DNA of 64,000 nt from Pedobacter caeni (GTDB lineage: Bacteria; Bacteroidota; Bacteroidia; Sphingobacteriales; Sphingobacteriaceae): positions 744,001 to 808,000 of the forward strand of contig NZ_FQUQ01000002.1 in assembly GCF_900129215.1 (NCBI RefSeq), in the 5' to 3' direction. The position numbers and the translations under genes were made by a program. This document shows positions 9,732-18,884 of this stretch, in pieces; position 1 is the first letter of the stretch; each line of letters opens with the position of its first letter. The notes beneath the pieces were generated by a model. That model had not been told where the DNA came from, made no database searches, and saw only the letters and a list, made by a program, of their open reading frames with translations.

Positions 9732-10112
9732 ATGAACTTACCAACAAGAGCAGAAGATGCACATGCAGCACTGGCTGCAGCCTTCAACACCGGTGATGTA
9801 GCCACCGTAATGAACCTATACGATGTCACAGGTGTGATCGTTCCTGAGCCGGGAAAGCCGGTGTCCGGAAAAGAGAACTTTGAGGAAGCCATCAAAGCCA
9901 TTTTATCGATCAAAGGAAAAATGGAAATCAAGACGGTTTATTGTCTTCAGACGGGAAACATTGCGGTAGGAAGATCGGAATGGAACATCACTGATGGCGA
10001 TGAAGTGAAAATCAGTGCCAAAGGCATTGAGGTGATGCGGGAACAAGCTGATGGCACCTGGAAGATTGTAGTAGACCATGCATTTGGTGCGGAAACAAAT
10101 CTGTTTGCTTAA
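9732..10112 (+). CDS. SnoaL/DUF4440-like NTF2-fold protein
   Basis: A 126-residue protein with the NTF2-like pattern: N-terminal helix AHAALAAAFNTGDVATVMNLYDVTGVIVPEPGKPVSGKE, then alternating strands ending MREQADGTWKIVVDHAFG. This matches the YybH/SgcJ/EcaC subgroup, small ligand-binding or isomerase-like proteins of mostly unknown function. No catalytic residues can be assigned. It is 33 nt downstream of the PEP mutase-like gene and ends at a hairpin, so the pair looks like one operon. Confidence 0.8.
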   Translation: MNLPTRAEDAHAALAAAFNTGDVATVMNLYDVTGVIVPEPGKPVSGKENFEEAIKAILSIKGKMEIKTVYCLQTGNIAVGRSEWNITDGDEVKISAKGIEVMREQADGTWKIVVDHAFGAETNLFA

Positions 10113-10117
10113 AATAA

Positions 10118-10147
10118 TCCCTGTCGGTCTTTACAGTCCGGCAGGGA
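10118..10147 (+). terminator. Hairpin between convergent genes
   Basis: TCCCTGTCGG (10118-10127) pairs with CCGGCAGGGA (10138-10147), one G-T wobble and a 10-nt loop. It lies between the NTF2-fold gene and the convergent SDR gene and may serve both; T-runs are weak on both sides. Confidence 0.6.
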
Positions 10148-10157
10148 ATATTTACAC

Positions 10158-10853
10158 TTAAAGGTCGATGTCTTTCATCGATGGCATGTCAATTTCTTTA
10201 ACACAGGTTGCATTGCTGGTATGGATCACAAACCTTAATGCACTGATCACATCAGCTAAGGGGATGAGGGTTTCATGTTCTACATCGGTTGCTAAATCTC
10301 CCAGATTAAGTGCCGTAATGCCAATGTTGTCTTTTCTAAGGTGGGTTCTTAAGGAATGAACTACCCCACGCAAGGCGAATTTTGCCGCAGAAAAAACAAC
10401 TGCCTGTTTATTGTGGTTCGGCAGGCCAAGAGTGGAACCAATAAAGATGATTTTTGCATTTGCAGATTTTCTGAGGTTGGGTAGAAAGGATTGTACAGAT
10501 AGCAGGAGTGAGGTGATATTGGTATGAATAATTTCTTCGATTTCATGAACTGCCAGTTGCTCAAAATCGTAATCATCGGTAAAGGCGGTTTTTTCCCAGA
10601 TGCCTACATTGTAAATCAGATAGTCAATTGTTTCTGCTCCAATGGCATCTTGAATCCCTTCTTTCGCATTTTTAGCATCCGAAAGATCAGCGGGAATCCA
10701 GATGTGGTTATTGTTTTCCAGGTTCAAAAAATCAGGTTTTGTCCGCGATACACCAAAAATCCGGTCTTCTGCATCGGGCAATTGATTGAAAATAGCCTTA
10801 CCTAGTCCTTTACTCACACCATAGATCAAAAAAGTTTTCTGTGTCGGTTTCAT
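10158..10853 (-). CDS. Short-chain dehydrogenase/reductase-family protein with Phe in place of the catalytic Tyr
   Basis: A 231-residue Rossmann protein: IYGVSKGLGKAI (residues about 10-21) is the nucleotide-binding glycine motif, followed by DLSDAKN, YNVGIW and a strand with the catalytic-type Ser (IFIGSTLGL). The usual Y-x-x-x-K reads VVFSAAKFALRG, so Lys is kept and Tyr is replaced by Phe; the codon is TTT. This suggests loss of normal oxidoreductase chemistry or a binding or regulatory role, as in some atypical SDRs. It stands alone between convergent and divergent neighbours. Confidence 0.8.
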   Translation of the reverse strand: MKPTQKTFLIYGVSKGLGKAIFNQLPDAEDRIFGVSRTKPDFLNLENNNHIWIPADLSDAKNAKEGIQDAIGAETIDYLIYNVGIWEKTAFTDDYDFEQLAVHEIEEIIHTNITSLLLSVQSFLPNLRKSANAKIIFIGSTLGLPNHNKQAVVFSAAKFALRGVVHSLRTHLRKDNIGITALNLGDLATDVEHETLIPLADVISALRFVIHTSNATCVKEIDMPSMKDIDL

Positions 10854-11089
10854 TTGATATAAATTTTGTTAATCAGGGGAAATTGTAAAACTAAATGTTT
10901 CCTCGTGTTTCGGTGTCATCAAAAAAACAAATAGCAGATTTCCTTAGAGGCACAAATCAGCGCTGAGCAGGAAAAACGGATTAAGAAATCTGCCAATTTC
11001 GCTGAATGATTTGACAGGATCTCAGAATTAATAAACCCTATTGCAACTATCTTTATAATAGCCAATTAAAATAAACCAAATACACACAT

Positions 11090-12418
11090 ATGAAAAAAAA
11101 CATCCTGTTGATCATTTTAATGATCTTTATGTCCGGCGGACTTTATGCCCAGAAGAACTATCTGGAGGAATCAAAAGAAGCGAAAACAAAAAGAATGCAA
11201 TGGTGGGATGATGCCACCTTTGGAATGTTTATCCACTGGGGAATTTATTCCGTTCCTGCGGGGGAATACAATGGCAAAGGCGGAGGAGCAGAGTGGATCA
11301 TGGAAACCCATAAAATTCCAACGGCTGAATATGAAAAATATGCCAGTCAGTTTAACCCTCAGCAATTTGATGCAAAACAATGGGTTAATATTGCTAAAAA
11401 TGCAGGGGTAAAATACATTGTGATCACTTCGAAACACCATGATGGCTTTAGCATGTGGGATAGTAATGTGACCAAATATGATATTATGGATGCTTCTCCT
11501 TTTAAAAGGGACATCTTAAAAGAATTGTCTGATGCCTGTAAGGCAGGAGGAATAAAATTCGCTTTGTACCATTCTATTATGGATTGGCATCAGCCGGATG
11601 CGAAATCCGCAGGTTCTATTCATCAGAATACGGTTAACCCTGATTTTAACAAGTACAGAGAAGAATATTTAAAACCTCAGCTGGCAGAGCTGATTAAAAA
11701 ATATGATCCTGCGATCTTATGGTTTGATGGGGAATGGATTCCGGAATGGACAGAAGCACAAGGTAAAGATCTTTATAATTACCTGCGCAACCTTAAACCT
11801 TCTCTGATCATCAATAACCGTGTAGGGAAAGGCCGTGACGGAATGCAGGGCGTTAAAAAGTATAAAGATGCGGCAGGCGATTATGACACGCCCGAACAAG
11901 AGATTCTGGCGGGTGCCGGACAGGATTATTGGGAGAGCTGTATGACGATCAACGACAATTGGGGATTTGTAAAAGCAGACCATAAATGGAAATCTGAGCA
12001 GACGCTGATTGATAACCTGGTTGACATCACGGCTAAGGGAGGAAACTACCTGCTGAATGTAGGCCCTTCTCCTGAAGGATTGATTCCTGCACCAAGTGTG
12101 GAAAGATTAACCGCAATGGGCGACTGGTTAAAAATAAACAAAGAAGCCATTTACAGCACAAAAGGAGGTCATCCTTATAACGATGGTGCGAACATCAGGT
12201 TCACTAAAAGTAAAGATGGTAAAACCACTTATGCGATCTTTAATAAAGCCGAGAACAATGAGCTGCTGATCAATGCCGTTCAGCCAACACCAGGATCAAA
12301 GATTTACATGTTGGGTGTTAAAAAGCCATTGGAATGGAGTAAAAAAGGAAATGCTGTGCTGGTTAAATTACCTGCAGAACTTCCGGGTAAATATGCATGG
12401 ACGTTAAAAATCAGTTAA
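11090..12418 (+). CDS. Alpha-L-fucosidase, glycoside hydrolase family 29
   Basis: A 442-residue secreted hydrolase with signal peptide (to about residue 20, cut at LYA-QK). GH29 landmarks: FGMFIHWGIYSVPAGEY, the EWIM segment, YIVITSKHHDGFSMWDS, GIKFALYHSIMDWHQPD and ILWFDGEW, where D213 is the nucleophile position of the retaining mechanism. It ends with GGNYLLNVGPSPEGLIP and a small C-terminal beta domain. It should remove terminal alpha-L-fucose from glycans in the periplasm or at the surface. No SusC/D or other glycosidase is adjacent. GH29 also contains enzymes of slightly different linkage preference. Confidence 0.93.
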   Translation: MKKNILLIILMIFMSGGLYAQKNYLEESKEAKTKRMQWWDDATFGMFIHWGIYSVPAGEYNGKGGGAEWIMETHKIPTAEYEKYASQFNPQQFDAKQWVNIAKNAGVKYIVITSKHHDGFSMWDSNVTKYDIMDASPFKRDILKELSDACKAGGIKFALYHSIMDWHQPDAKSAGSIHQNTVNPDFNKYREEYLKPQLAELIKKYDPAILWFDGEWIPEWTEAQGKDLYNYLRNLKPSLIINNRVGKGRDGMQGVKKYKDAAGDYDTPEQEILAGAGQDYWESCMTINDNWGFVKADHKWKSEQTLIDNLVDITAKGGNYLLNVGPSPEGLIPAPSVERLTAMGDWLKINKEAIYSTKGGHPYNDGANIRFTKSKDGKTTYAIFNKAENNELLINAVQPTPGSKIYMLGVKKPLEWSKKGNAVLVKLPAELPGKYAWTLKIS

Positions 12419-12429
12419 CAAAGGGGGGG

Positions 12430-12891
12430 CTATTTAACCCCCTTTGGAAATTTATCTGCGATCAGGTTGAGGTTGATGCCATGTTCCAGATAGGCTTTAA
12501 GCCCGTCTACTACTGTGGTAAAACCTCCACTTGCTCCGCTGACTTCTGCGAGTAACTCATCTCCGGTGGTCCGGAAGCCATACTGTGTGATTTTAACATA
12601 GGTGGTTTCATCACCCATGTCTTCAAACTCAAAATCAACGACGGTGGAATACTGATCCCAATCGACCGATATTTTTTTATCCGCTACGATCTCCCGCACA
12701 AACACGGTGCTGGAAACACCATACATTTCCCATTCCCAGGTAATGCTTTTTCCTGACTCCAGTTTGCCGCTTCCTTTAGTGAACCAGAAATTTTTAGTGA
12801 GCTCCGGATCAATGAAAGCCTGAAAAACTAATCCTGCGGGTTTTCTGATGAGCATTTGTGCTTCTACACGAGCAGTGTTTTTTGTTTCCAT
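12430..12891 (-). CDS. SRPBCC (AHSA1/START-like) domain protein
   Basis: A 153-residue protein starting METKNTARVEAQ. The ATG at 12891 was chosen because a longer reading frame would run into the divergent acyl-CoA synthetase start and adds an unconserved hydrophobic stretch. The AHSA1 fold shows as IRKPAGLVFQAFIDPELTKNFWFT, GKSITWEWEMYGV, a strand series and a C-terminal helix (GGFTTVVDGLKAYLEHGINLNL). Such proteins bind hydrophobic ligands or act with Hsp90-like partners; the ligand is unknown. An 8-bp G/C inverted repeat (12421-12446) overlaps the stop codon. Confidence 0.8.
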   Translation of the reverse strand: METKNTARVEAQMLIRKPAGLVFQAFIDPELTKNFWFTKGSGKLESGKSITWEWEMYGVSSTVFVREIVADKKISVDWDQYSTVVDFEFEDMGDETTYVKITQYGFRTTGDELLAEVSGASGGFTTVVDGLKAYLEHGINLNLIADKFPKGVK

Positions 12892-12959
12892 AAAATTTGT
12901 TTTAGATAGAATGAACAGCAAATTAAACAAATAACAGGGATTTTCGTTTTCTTTAAGAT

Positions 12960-14654
12960 ATGGAAAAAACATTCATAACCATCAGCCGGTTAATTGCGGA
13001 TCAGGAATTTCAGCAGTTGAATGAACTGGAGATCATAAAGCCTGTTTACTTCAACTGGGTAAAGGAAATATTCGAGGGAATCCATGTAAAAGAACAACCG
13101 GATGCAGATGCATTGTTATGGACCGATGGGAATCAGCTGATTCATTTTAGCTTCAGTGAGATGTGCAGGGAAAGCAACCAACTGCTGAACTTTTTGCGGA
13201 ATAAAGGAATTGGACAAGGTAGTGTATTGCTAACTCAAATGTCTTTGCAGCCCTTAACCTGGTTCAGCTTGCTGGCTACCATCAAGGGAGGATTGCGAAT
13301 GATTCCTGCAGCAAGTATTCTGGATGTCCCGGACCTGATTTACCGTTTTGAAAAATTAACCCCTGAGGTGATCATCGCCGATGCGGCGAATGCTTCCAAA
13401 ATTGAAGAGGCGGAAGCACGGTCAGGAAAGCAGATTAAAGTAAAGATCATTGCTGAAGGAACCAGGGAAGGCTGGTATACCTCTTCGGATATGACCTCCG
13501 AAAGTGATCATGCCTTTGCCGCAGAAACCAGGGCTGATGATCCCTTATTTTTGTTTTTTACTTCAGGAACAACGGGAATGCCAAAGGTCGTGGTACATAC
13601 CCATCTGAGTTACCCTTTCGGACACCTGACGACCAGCTCATGGATTGGTCTGCGCAAAGGTGATGTCCATTATAATATTTCTCAACCCGGATGGGCAAAG
13701 TTTGCATGGAGCAGCTTTTTTGCTCCATGGAATGTGGGTGCCACGATTTTTGCTTTTCATCAAAGCGGCAGGTTCAATCCAAAAGAAACACTGGAACTGA
13801 TCGAGCGCCATAAAATAACCACCTTCTGTGCGCCACCAACGGTATTGCGCATGCTCATTACTGAAGACCTGAAATCTTATCAGTTTAGCCTGAGGCAATG
13901 TGTGGCCGCGGGAGAACCTTTGAATCCTGAAGTGATTGAGACCTGGAAAGAGGGAACAGGTATCCTGATCCGCGATGGCTTCGGACAAACGGAAAGCACT
14001 TGTCTGGTGGCCAATTTACCTGGAAGTCAATTGAAATTTGGTTCTATGGGAAAGCCCACTTTTCTGTATGACATCACCATTGCTGATGAAGAAGGTAAGG
14101 AATTGCCTGTTGGAGAGGAAGGGAACATTTGTGTGAGGATGGATACCGGACGGTGTAATGGCATCTTTAAGGAATATTATGGCGATACGGAAAAGAAAAA
14201 GGAAGTGTTTAAACACGGCTTATATTATACAGGAGATAAGGCTTATCGGGACGAAGATGGCTATATCTGGTTTGTTGGCCGTGATGATGATGTGATCAAA
14301 TCATCGGATTACCGGATCGGGCCTTTTGAAGTGGAAAGCATTTTGCTGGAACATGAAGCGGTACTGGAATCGGCCGTTGTGGGGAGCCCTCATCCGGTGA
14401 AGGGCTTTGAAGTCAAAGCATTCATCATCCTCAATCCGGGTTATGATCCCGGAAAAGAACTGGCAGATGCCTTATTTTCCTATTCGAGAAAAAAACTGTC
14501 TCCCTATAAAATGCCGCGCATTATTGAGTTTGTGGATGCCTTGCCTAAAACGATTAGCGGTAAAATAAGAAGGTTGGAATTACGGGCACTGGAGGCAGAA
14601 CGCAAAGCGAAAGATTTACCCGTAAAACAATATGTTTTTTCGATACTTTCGTGA
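12960..14654 (+). CDS. AMP-forming acyl-CoA synthetase (medium-chain/MACS-like)
   Basis: A 564-residue ATP-dependent ligase joining a carboxylic acid to CoA through an acyl-AMP. Adenylate-forming motifs are in order: FTSGTTGMPK (A3, residues 200-209), DGFGQTEST (A5), YYTGDKAYRDEDGYIWFVGRDDDVIK (A7-A8) and the catalytic lysine K535 in ISGKIRR (A10). The glutamine-tryptophan region (ISQPGWAKFAWSSFFAPW) resembles the acetyl/medium-chain MACS group. The acyl substrate is not evident. It is transcribed divergently from the SRPBCC gene and followed 15 nt later by a beta-helix/repeat protein. Confidence 0.88.
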   Translation: MEKTFITISRLIADQEFQQLNELEIIKPVYFNWVKEIFEGIHVKEQPDADALLWTDGNQLIHFSFSEMCRESNQLLNFLRNKGIGQGSVLLTQMSLQPLTWFSLLATIKGGLRMIPAASILDVPDLIYRFEKLTPEVIIADAANASKIEEAEARSGKQIKVKIIAEGTREGWYTSSDMTSESDHAFAAETRADDPLFLFFTSGTTGMPKVVVHTHLSYPFGHLTTSSWIGLRKGDVHYNISQPGWAKFAWSSFFAPWNVGATIFAFHQSGRFNPKETLELIERHKITTFCAPPTVLRMLITEDLKSYQFSLRQCVAAGEPLNPEVIETWKEGTGILIRDGFGQTESTCLVANLPGSQLKFGSMGKPTFLYDITIADEEGKELPVGEEGNICVRMDTGRCNGIFKEYYGDTEKKKEVFKHGLYYTGDKAYRDEDGYIWFVGRDDDVIKSSDYRIGPFEVESILLEHEAVLESAVVGSPHPVKGFEVKAFIILNPGYDPGKELADALFSYSRKKLSPYKMPRIIEFVDALPKTISGKIRRLELRALEAERKAKDLPVKQYVFSILS

Positions 14655-14669
14655 TTTAAATGAAGCGCA

Positions 14670-16010
14670 ATGGATTTTTTTAGCTTAGTTCCGATTAAAG
14701 AGGTGATCATCAGATACCCCTTTCTAAAACAGTACGAAGGATTTAATTTATATGATGACTGGGAGGAGGAGGATTATTTTTTAGTGGCAGATGGAGACGT
14801 GCATGTCTCCGGACATTTTTATCTGGATGTATTTGAGGATGATGTAAAGAAATGGCTGAACAAAACATTGCTGCCTAAGCAGGTAACCGCTGATACCAGA
14901 ATAGAAGGAATTCTGGTCAACGGAAATGTCATTTGTGATGGTGCTGTGATTAACAGTGAAGGTGATTACGGGCCCTTCGTATATATGGCTGGAAATGTAA
15001 GCTGTCAAAGCATGCTGCTTGGTGGTGCTTATGTGATTGTTAAAGGCAATGTTACTGCTGAGGAAGTGGTCATGACGGATTACAATCACGGGCACTTTGC
15101 ATGTGAGGGAGCAGTGTATGCCCCGGTGTTTATTGCAAATGATCATAATACCTATGTATTGCAACATGCAAATGAACTGTTTTATTATAACGACAGGGCA
15201 GATGATCACCCTGAAGAAAACAATTGTTATGAAGATGAAGAAAGCGGGGACTACTTTTTCTCAAAAGAGCTGGCGCGGCATCTCGACAACCCCTTAACCC
15301 AAACTTTCGAAGAGCTGAAGATGGATCTGGAAGAAGGAGAATTTGTATTAAAAGGACAGACCCTAACGATTAAGGATGCTGCATACTGGCGTAAAAAGAC
15401 AACACAGAATTACCGCAACCTAAAACGTGTTCCCGAAGCCTGTAAAACAGAAGAATTGTGTTTGCAGGTGTTACAAAATACCTTTTATGCATTGCCTTTT
15501 ATCCCTGAAAAATACATTACGGAAGCACTTTGCAGGCAACTGGTTGCAAAAGACGGTTTTGCGGTAAAAGAAATACCGGAACGGTTTATTTCCCCGGAGC
15601 TTTGCATGCTGGCTGCATCAAAAGGCACCATGTTACAGTTTATTCCAGCTCAATTGATCACTACAGAATTAATTATAGCGGTCTTTACCAATAGCCGCTC
15701 AGAACCGGATATTAATGATGTACCTGTAAACTTTATCACAGAGGACTTGCTGGTACAGTACGTGATGCTGGGCAAAGGTTTGTGGCTGGATAAAGCCTGT
15801 AAAGAAAACAACATCAGTAAAAGCATCGTGATCAATAGCGTTATAGATGCAGGAATCGAACATGTCGATGTCATACTGGCAAATCATTGTAGCCGGGAAG
15901 CATTTGATCATGCACAATCGCGGTATCACCAATCAGCAGATCAGGGGGAATGGAAAAAATACCTCAGCAAGTACAGGAATAAGTTAGGAAGAATAGGCAT
16001 TGAGGTATAA
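14670..16010 (+). CDS. Beta-helix plus DUF4116-like repeat protein, function unknown
   Basis: A 446-residue soluble protein, not recognised as a whole. Residues about 40-170 look like a polymer-forming/left-handed-helix region with short Gly- and Val-rich turns (FLVADGDVHVSGHFYLD, GILVNGNVICDGAVI, VYMAGNVSCQS, AYVIVKGNVTAEEV). Residues about 245-400 contain repeats of the DUF4116 style, about 22-25 residues each, built on a pattern like LKRVPEACKTEELCLQVLQ, IPEKYITEALCRQLV, IPERFISPELCMLAA and IPAQLITTELII. No signal peptide. It follows the acyl-CoA synthetase by 15 nt, probably by chance of operon layout. Confidence 0.6.
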   Translation: MDFFSLVPIKEVIIRYPFLKQYEGFNLYDDWEEEDYFLVADGDVHVSGHFYLDVFEDDVKKWLNKTLLPKQVTADTRIEGILVNGNVICDGAVINSEGDYGPFVYMAGNVSCQSMLLGGAYVIVKGNVTAEEVVMTDYNHGHFACEGAVYAPVFIANDHNTYVLQHANELFYYNDRADDHPEENNCYEDEESGDYFFSKELARHLDNPLTQTFEELKMDLEEGEFVLKGQTLTIKDAAYWRKKTTQNYRNLKRVPEACKTEELCLQVLQNTFYALPFIPEKYITEALCRQLVAKDGFAVKEIPERFISPELCMLAASKGTMLQFIPAQLITTELIIAVFTNSRSEPDINDVPVNFITEDLLVQYVMLGKGLWLDKACKENNISKSIVINSVIDAGIEHVDVILANHCSREAFDHAQSRYHQSADQGEWKKYLSKYRNKLGRIGIEV

Positions 16011-16023
16011 CGTGCCAAAAAAA

Positions 16024-16049
16024 GCCTCCTGATGTTGTCATCAGGAGGC
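16024..16049 (-). terminator. Bidirectional intrinsic terminator
   Basis: GCCTCCTGATG (16024-16034) and CATCAGGAGGC (16039-16049) form a perfect 11-bp stem with a TTGT loop. On the minus strand it is followed by TTTTTTT, so it should end the HEIGH protease transcript; it may also stop the convergent repeat-protein gene. Confidence 0.88.
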
Positions 16050-16134
16050 AAATTTGGATTGCACGCCAAATTTATGGTTGATCAGCTAAGCGCCATAATT
16101 TAAATGAATGAATAAGGATTAGTTAATAGTTTTT

Positions 16135-16962
16135 TTAGTAAAGGTAATTTAAAGCAATGCGATCGTTGGCATTAAACGTTCTGTTTCCTCCGTTGGAACA
16201 AGCCAACATGAATGATGCTGCATCTGCTTTGGATGGAGTACCCGGAATTCGAACTGCTCCAACACCAGCTGTGCCCTCATTAGATCTGCTTCCACCGCAG
16301 CTAAAAGCACGGTTCATGTAATCCGTATGACGGAACCCGATACAGTGGCCCACTTCATGTTGCAGTACAGATGCTAAATAAAGCAGGTTTGGATTGGTGC
16401 CATAAGCGTTCACATTGGTATTCATTTTTACCTGGTTGAAAGGTTTTCCTGCCGATGTAGGAAATCCTGCTGAGCCTAAAGTAATATAACCTCCGCTTGG
16501 CCCTTCATTGAAGCCTAAAACATCAATGTTTCCAACAGTTCCGGTACTTGCTTTTTGGAAAGTCAGGTTTAGTCCAAGGTTGTTATACCGGGTAATCATC
16601 GTGTCAACAGCATCACTGTAAACCTGTGGCAGATTGGTCACCGAAACCGTAATTACTCTTGGAAGTCCGGTCACTAAATTGGTGGTTCTGTACTGCTCGG
16701 TTTCAGCAATGTTTAAATTGGCACTTTTTGAAGTGTTTGAGAGGTTATCATCAGTTAAAAGAATATCACCCTCCACTAAATATCCGCCATCTACTTTCCT
16801 TGCACCTTCAGTACTGAAGCCCATGGAAGAGATTTTTGATAAAGTGCTTTGAGCGATTTCATTATTGCTTGTGGTTTCTACTGCATCTTTCTTCGTACAG
16901 GCGAACATAGATACAGCAAGCGCGCCGATTAAGGCAAGCGCCAGCAGGTTGTTTTTTTTCAT
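16135..16962 (-). CDS. HEIGH-type zinc metalloprotease lipoprotein (protease B family)
   Basis: A 275-residue secreted lipoprotein with signal and lipobox SMFAC (Cys22). The zinc motif HEVGHCIGFRH (H202, E203, H206, H212) matches the dual-action HEIGH metallopeptidase family of the metzincin clan, with YMNRAF in place of a canonical Met-turn nearby. The prodomain-like stretch about 30-95 contains GYLVEGDILLT, a common feature of this family. It probably digests extracellular or surface proteins. Single gene with its own strong terminator; upstream 358 nt is AT-rich and shared with a divergent MFS gene. Confidence 0.9.
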   Translation of the reverse strand: MKKNNLLALALIGALAVSMFACTKKDAVETTSNNEIAQSTLSKISSMGFSTEGARKVDGGYLVEGDILLTDDNLSNTSKSANLNIAETEQYRTTNLVTGLPRVITVSVTNLPQVYSDAVDTMITRYNNLGLNLTFQKASTGTVGNIDVLGFNEGPSGGYITLGSAGFPTSAGKPFNQVKMNTNVNAYGTNPNLLYLASVLQHEVGHCIGFRHTDYMNRAFSCGGSRSNEGTAGVGAVRIPGTPSKADAASFMLACSNGGNRTFNANDRIALNYLY

Positions 16963-17320
16963 AAATTTAAGTTTTTCATAAATATTATGGTGCAGTTAGT
17001 AGATCTTTGATTAAATTATAATTCTTTTTATTGTAATCAAAATATTACAAATCAAATATTCTTATTTATAATGATTATTTGGACTTTAAGTTGTTTTGGT
17101 TATTGTTTTTACTTTTTAAGTATTGGATTTTATAAAAAATAAAGAATAAAATTTTGCGATGTTTTTTTTGCTGTATTGCTATCCCGCCTATGCATCGCTC
17201 TTAATGTTCAGCTAAAACCATCCCGATCAGGAATGAAAAAATAGGTGTTAATTTTTCGGTTGCAGGGCCATTCTGACCATTCTACTTTTGATTCATCATT
17301 TGATTTACATCCCCAAATGA
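16963..17320. promoter_or_regulatory. AT-rich divergent promoter region (protease / MFS pump)
   Basis: No coding potential seen. On the plus strand a -7 box TACTTTTG (17283-17290) with TTG at 17260-17262 makes a likely promoter for the MFS gene, 30 nt before its ATG. The protease side is very AT-rich with several A/T runs but no box I would name. Confidence 0.5.
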
Positions 17321-18793
17321 ATGAAAAAGAAGGATATGGAAAAGAAAAACAGCAGCAATAAATGGCTGGCTTTAATCATTGTTTTAACAGCACCTATGTT
17401 GTATGTAATTGATATTTTTATTATCAATATGGCGATACCAGCCATTAAAAAAGGAGTACAGGCTACAGATGGAGAAATTCAGCTGGTCATTGCAGGTTAT
17501 TTACTCGGAAGTGCGGCCTTTTTGATCATTGGCGGGCGGGCAGGAGATCATCTGGGAAGAAAGAAGGTGTTTTTCTGGGGGATGCTTTGCTTTACCCTTA
17601 CCTCTTGTCTCTGTGGTTTGTCTGAAACCGCTCTCCAGCTCAACATCACCCGGTTTTTTCAGGGTTTAAGCTCTTCTATCATGGTTCCCCAATCCATTGC
17701 ATTTATTCAGGTCCTGTTTACCGATCCAAAGGAAAGGGCAAAAGCGATAGGCTGGTATGGAGTTACCTTAAGTATCGCAGCTATTATCGGTCAGATACTG
17801 GGCGGATACCTGGTGGATACTCATTTTGGTATTGAGGGATGGCGGTTGATCTTTCTGATCAATCTTCCGGTTGGAATAGTGGCCTTATGGGCGATCAGAA
17901 AGTATTTAACAGAGACGGAAAGGGAGAAAGGCCGGGGATTTGACTATTCCGGGGCTTCGATTTTAACCCTGGGCCTCCTTTGTCTGATTTATCCCCTGAC
18001 AGAAGGAAGGGAAAAAGGATGGCCTTTATGGAGCATGCTGATGATGGGCAGTTCAATTCTTGTTTTTGCCTGTTTTATTCAGGATCAGAAGCGTAAGCTT
18101 TTACTGCATAAGGGGCCTTTGATTGATATTTCCCTGTTTAAATTAAGAACATTTAATATCGGTCTGCTCACCGTGTTGTTTCATTTTATGATGCACACCG
18201 CTTTCCTGCTGATGGCTGCGGTTTATTTACAAAACGGACTCGGTTTATCGGCCCTGGATTGTGGCCTGTATTTCGTGTTGCATGCGCTCTTGTTTATGGG
18301 CTCGGCAATGCTGGCCTCCCGCTTAATCGTAAAACTTGGAAAACGGGTGTTACAAATTGGAGTAGCCATCATTATGCTTTCTTTCATTTTACAGATCCTC
18401 GTGTTTAAAGCCGGAGTAAGCGGGGTTTATGTGATCCTGTTAATTGGACTTTATGGTCTGGGAAATGGAATGGTCCTGCCTTCTTTATTGACCATTACTT
18501 TGGAAAGCGTGCCTGAAAAATTTGCAGGAGTTGCTGCAGGGGTTTTTTCTACGTTTCAGCAAACCGCTTCGGCATTGGGAATAGGTATTTTAGGAGGTGT
18601 GTTCTATTCGGTGATCATACCGGGCGACCAGCACCCTGATTATCTTAAAGCTTTTAATTATGGCATTACCGCCAATATCGCTTGTCTGTGTATAGTGGTG
18701 CTGATGCTTTATTTGATTCCGGAGCGGAAAATATCGGGTGAAAGTGAGGGTGATTTTGCTAAGCAGCATGCTGCAGAGTCAGTACTGCCATGA
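17321..18793 (+). CDS. MFS efflux transporter, DHA2 (14-TM, EmrB/QacA-like)
   Basis: A 490-residue inner-membrane protein with about 14 hydrophobic segments. It shows the DHA2 opening (LTAPMLYVIDIFIINMAIPAI), motif A GGRAGDHLGRKKVFFWG (about residues 74-90) and motif C-like GVTLSIAAIIGQILGGYL. Such proton antiporters export drugs or lipophilic cations; the substrate is unknown. The N-terminal MKKKDMEKK gives two possible Met starts five residues apart. No TetR or MarR gene is adjacent; the next gene, 91 nt downstream, is an AraC-type regulator with membrane helices that could control it. Confidence 0.88.
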   Translation: MKKKDMEKKNSSNKWLALIIVLTAPMLYVIDIFIINMAIPAIKKGVQATDGEIQLVIAGYLLGSAAFLIIGGRAGDHLGRKKVFFWGMLCFTLTSCLCGLSETALQLNITRFFQGLSSSIMVPQSIAFIQVLFTDPKERAKAIGWYGVTLSIAAIIGQILGGYLVDTHFGIEGWRLIFLINLPVGIVALWAIRKYLTETEREKGRGFDYSGASILTLGLLCLIYPLTEGREKGWPLWSMLMMGSSILVFACFIQDQKRKLLLHKGPLIDISLFKLRTFNIGLLTVLFHFMMHTAFLLMAAVYLQNGLGLSALDCGLYFVLHALLFMGSAMLASRLIVKLGKRVLQIGVAIIMLSFILQILVFKAGVSGVYVILLIGLYGLGNGMVLPSLLTITLESVPEKFAGVAAGVFSTFQQTASALGIGILGGVFYSVIIPGDQHPDYLKAFNYGITANIACLCIVVLMLYLIPERKISGESEGDFAKQHAAESVLP

Positions 18794-18884
18794 TTTTGAG
18801 TCATTTTAGCGGATTAATATTTATTTATGGAATCATTTCTATCTTTGATTTTGATGTAGACTAAATGATTAACGACCTCTCCTG

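Noticed and set aside
12421..12446. G/C inverted repeat AAAGGGGG...CCCCCTTT as a strong terminator
   Set aside because: It overlaps the SRPBCC stop codon and has no T-run on either side; kept only as a remark in that entry.
12892..12972. Extended N-terminus of the SRPBCC protein at 12.4 kb
   Set aside because: It would overlap the start of the divergent acyl-CoA synthetase gene and adds residues unlike the family.
14781..15209. 142-codon antisense frame inside the beta-helix/repeat protein gene
   Set aside because: Low-complexity, Ile/His-rich translation without motifs; the plus-strand frame is the coding one.
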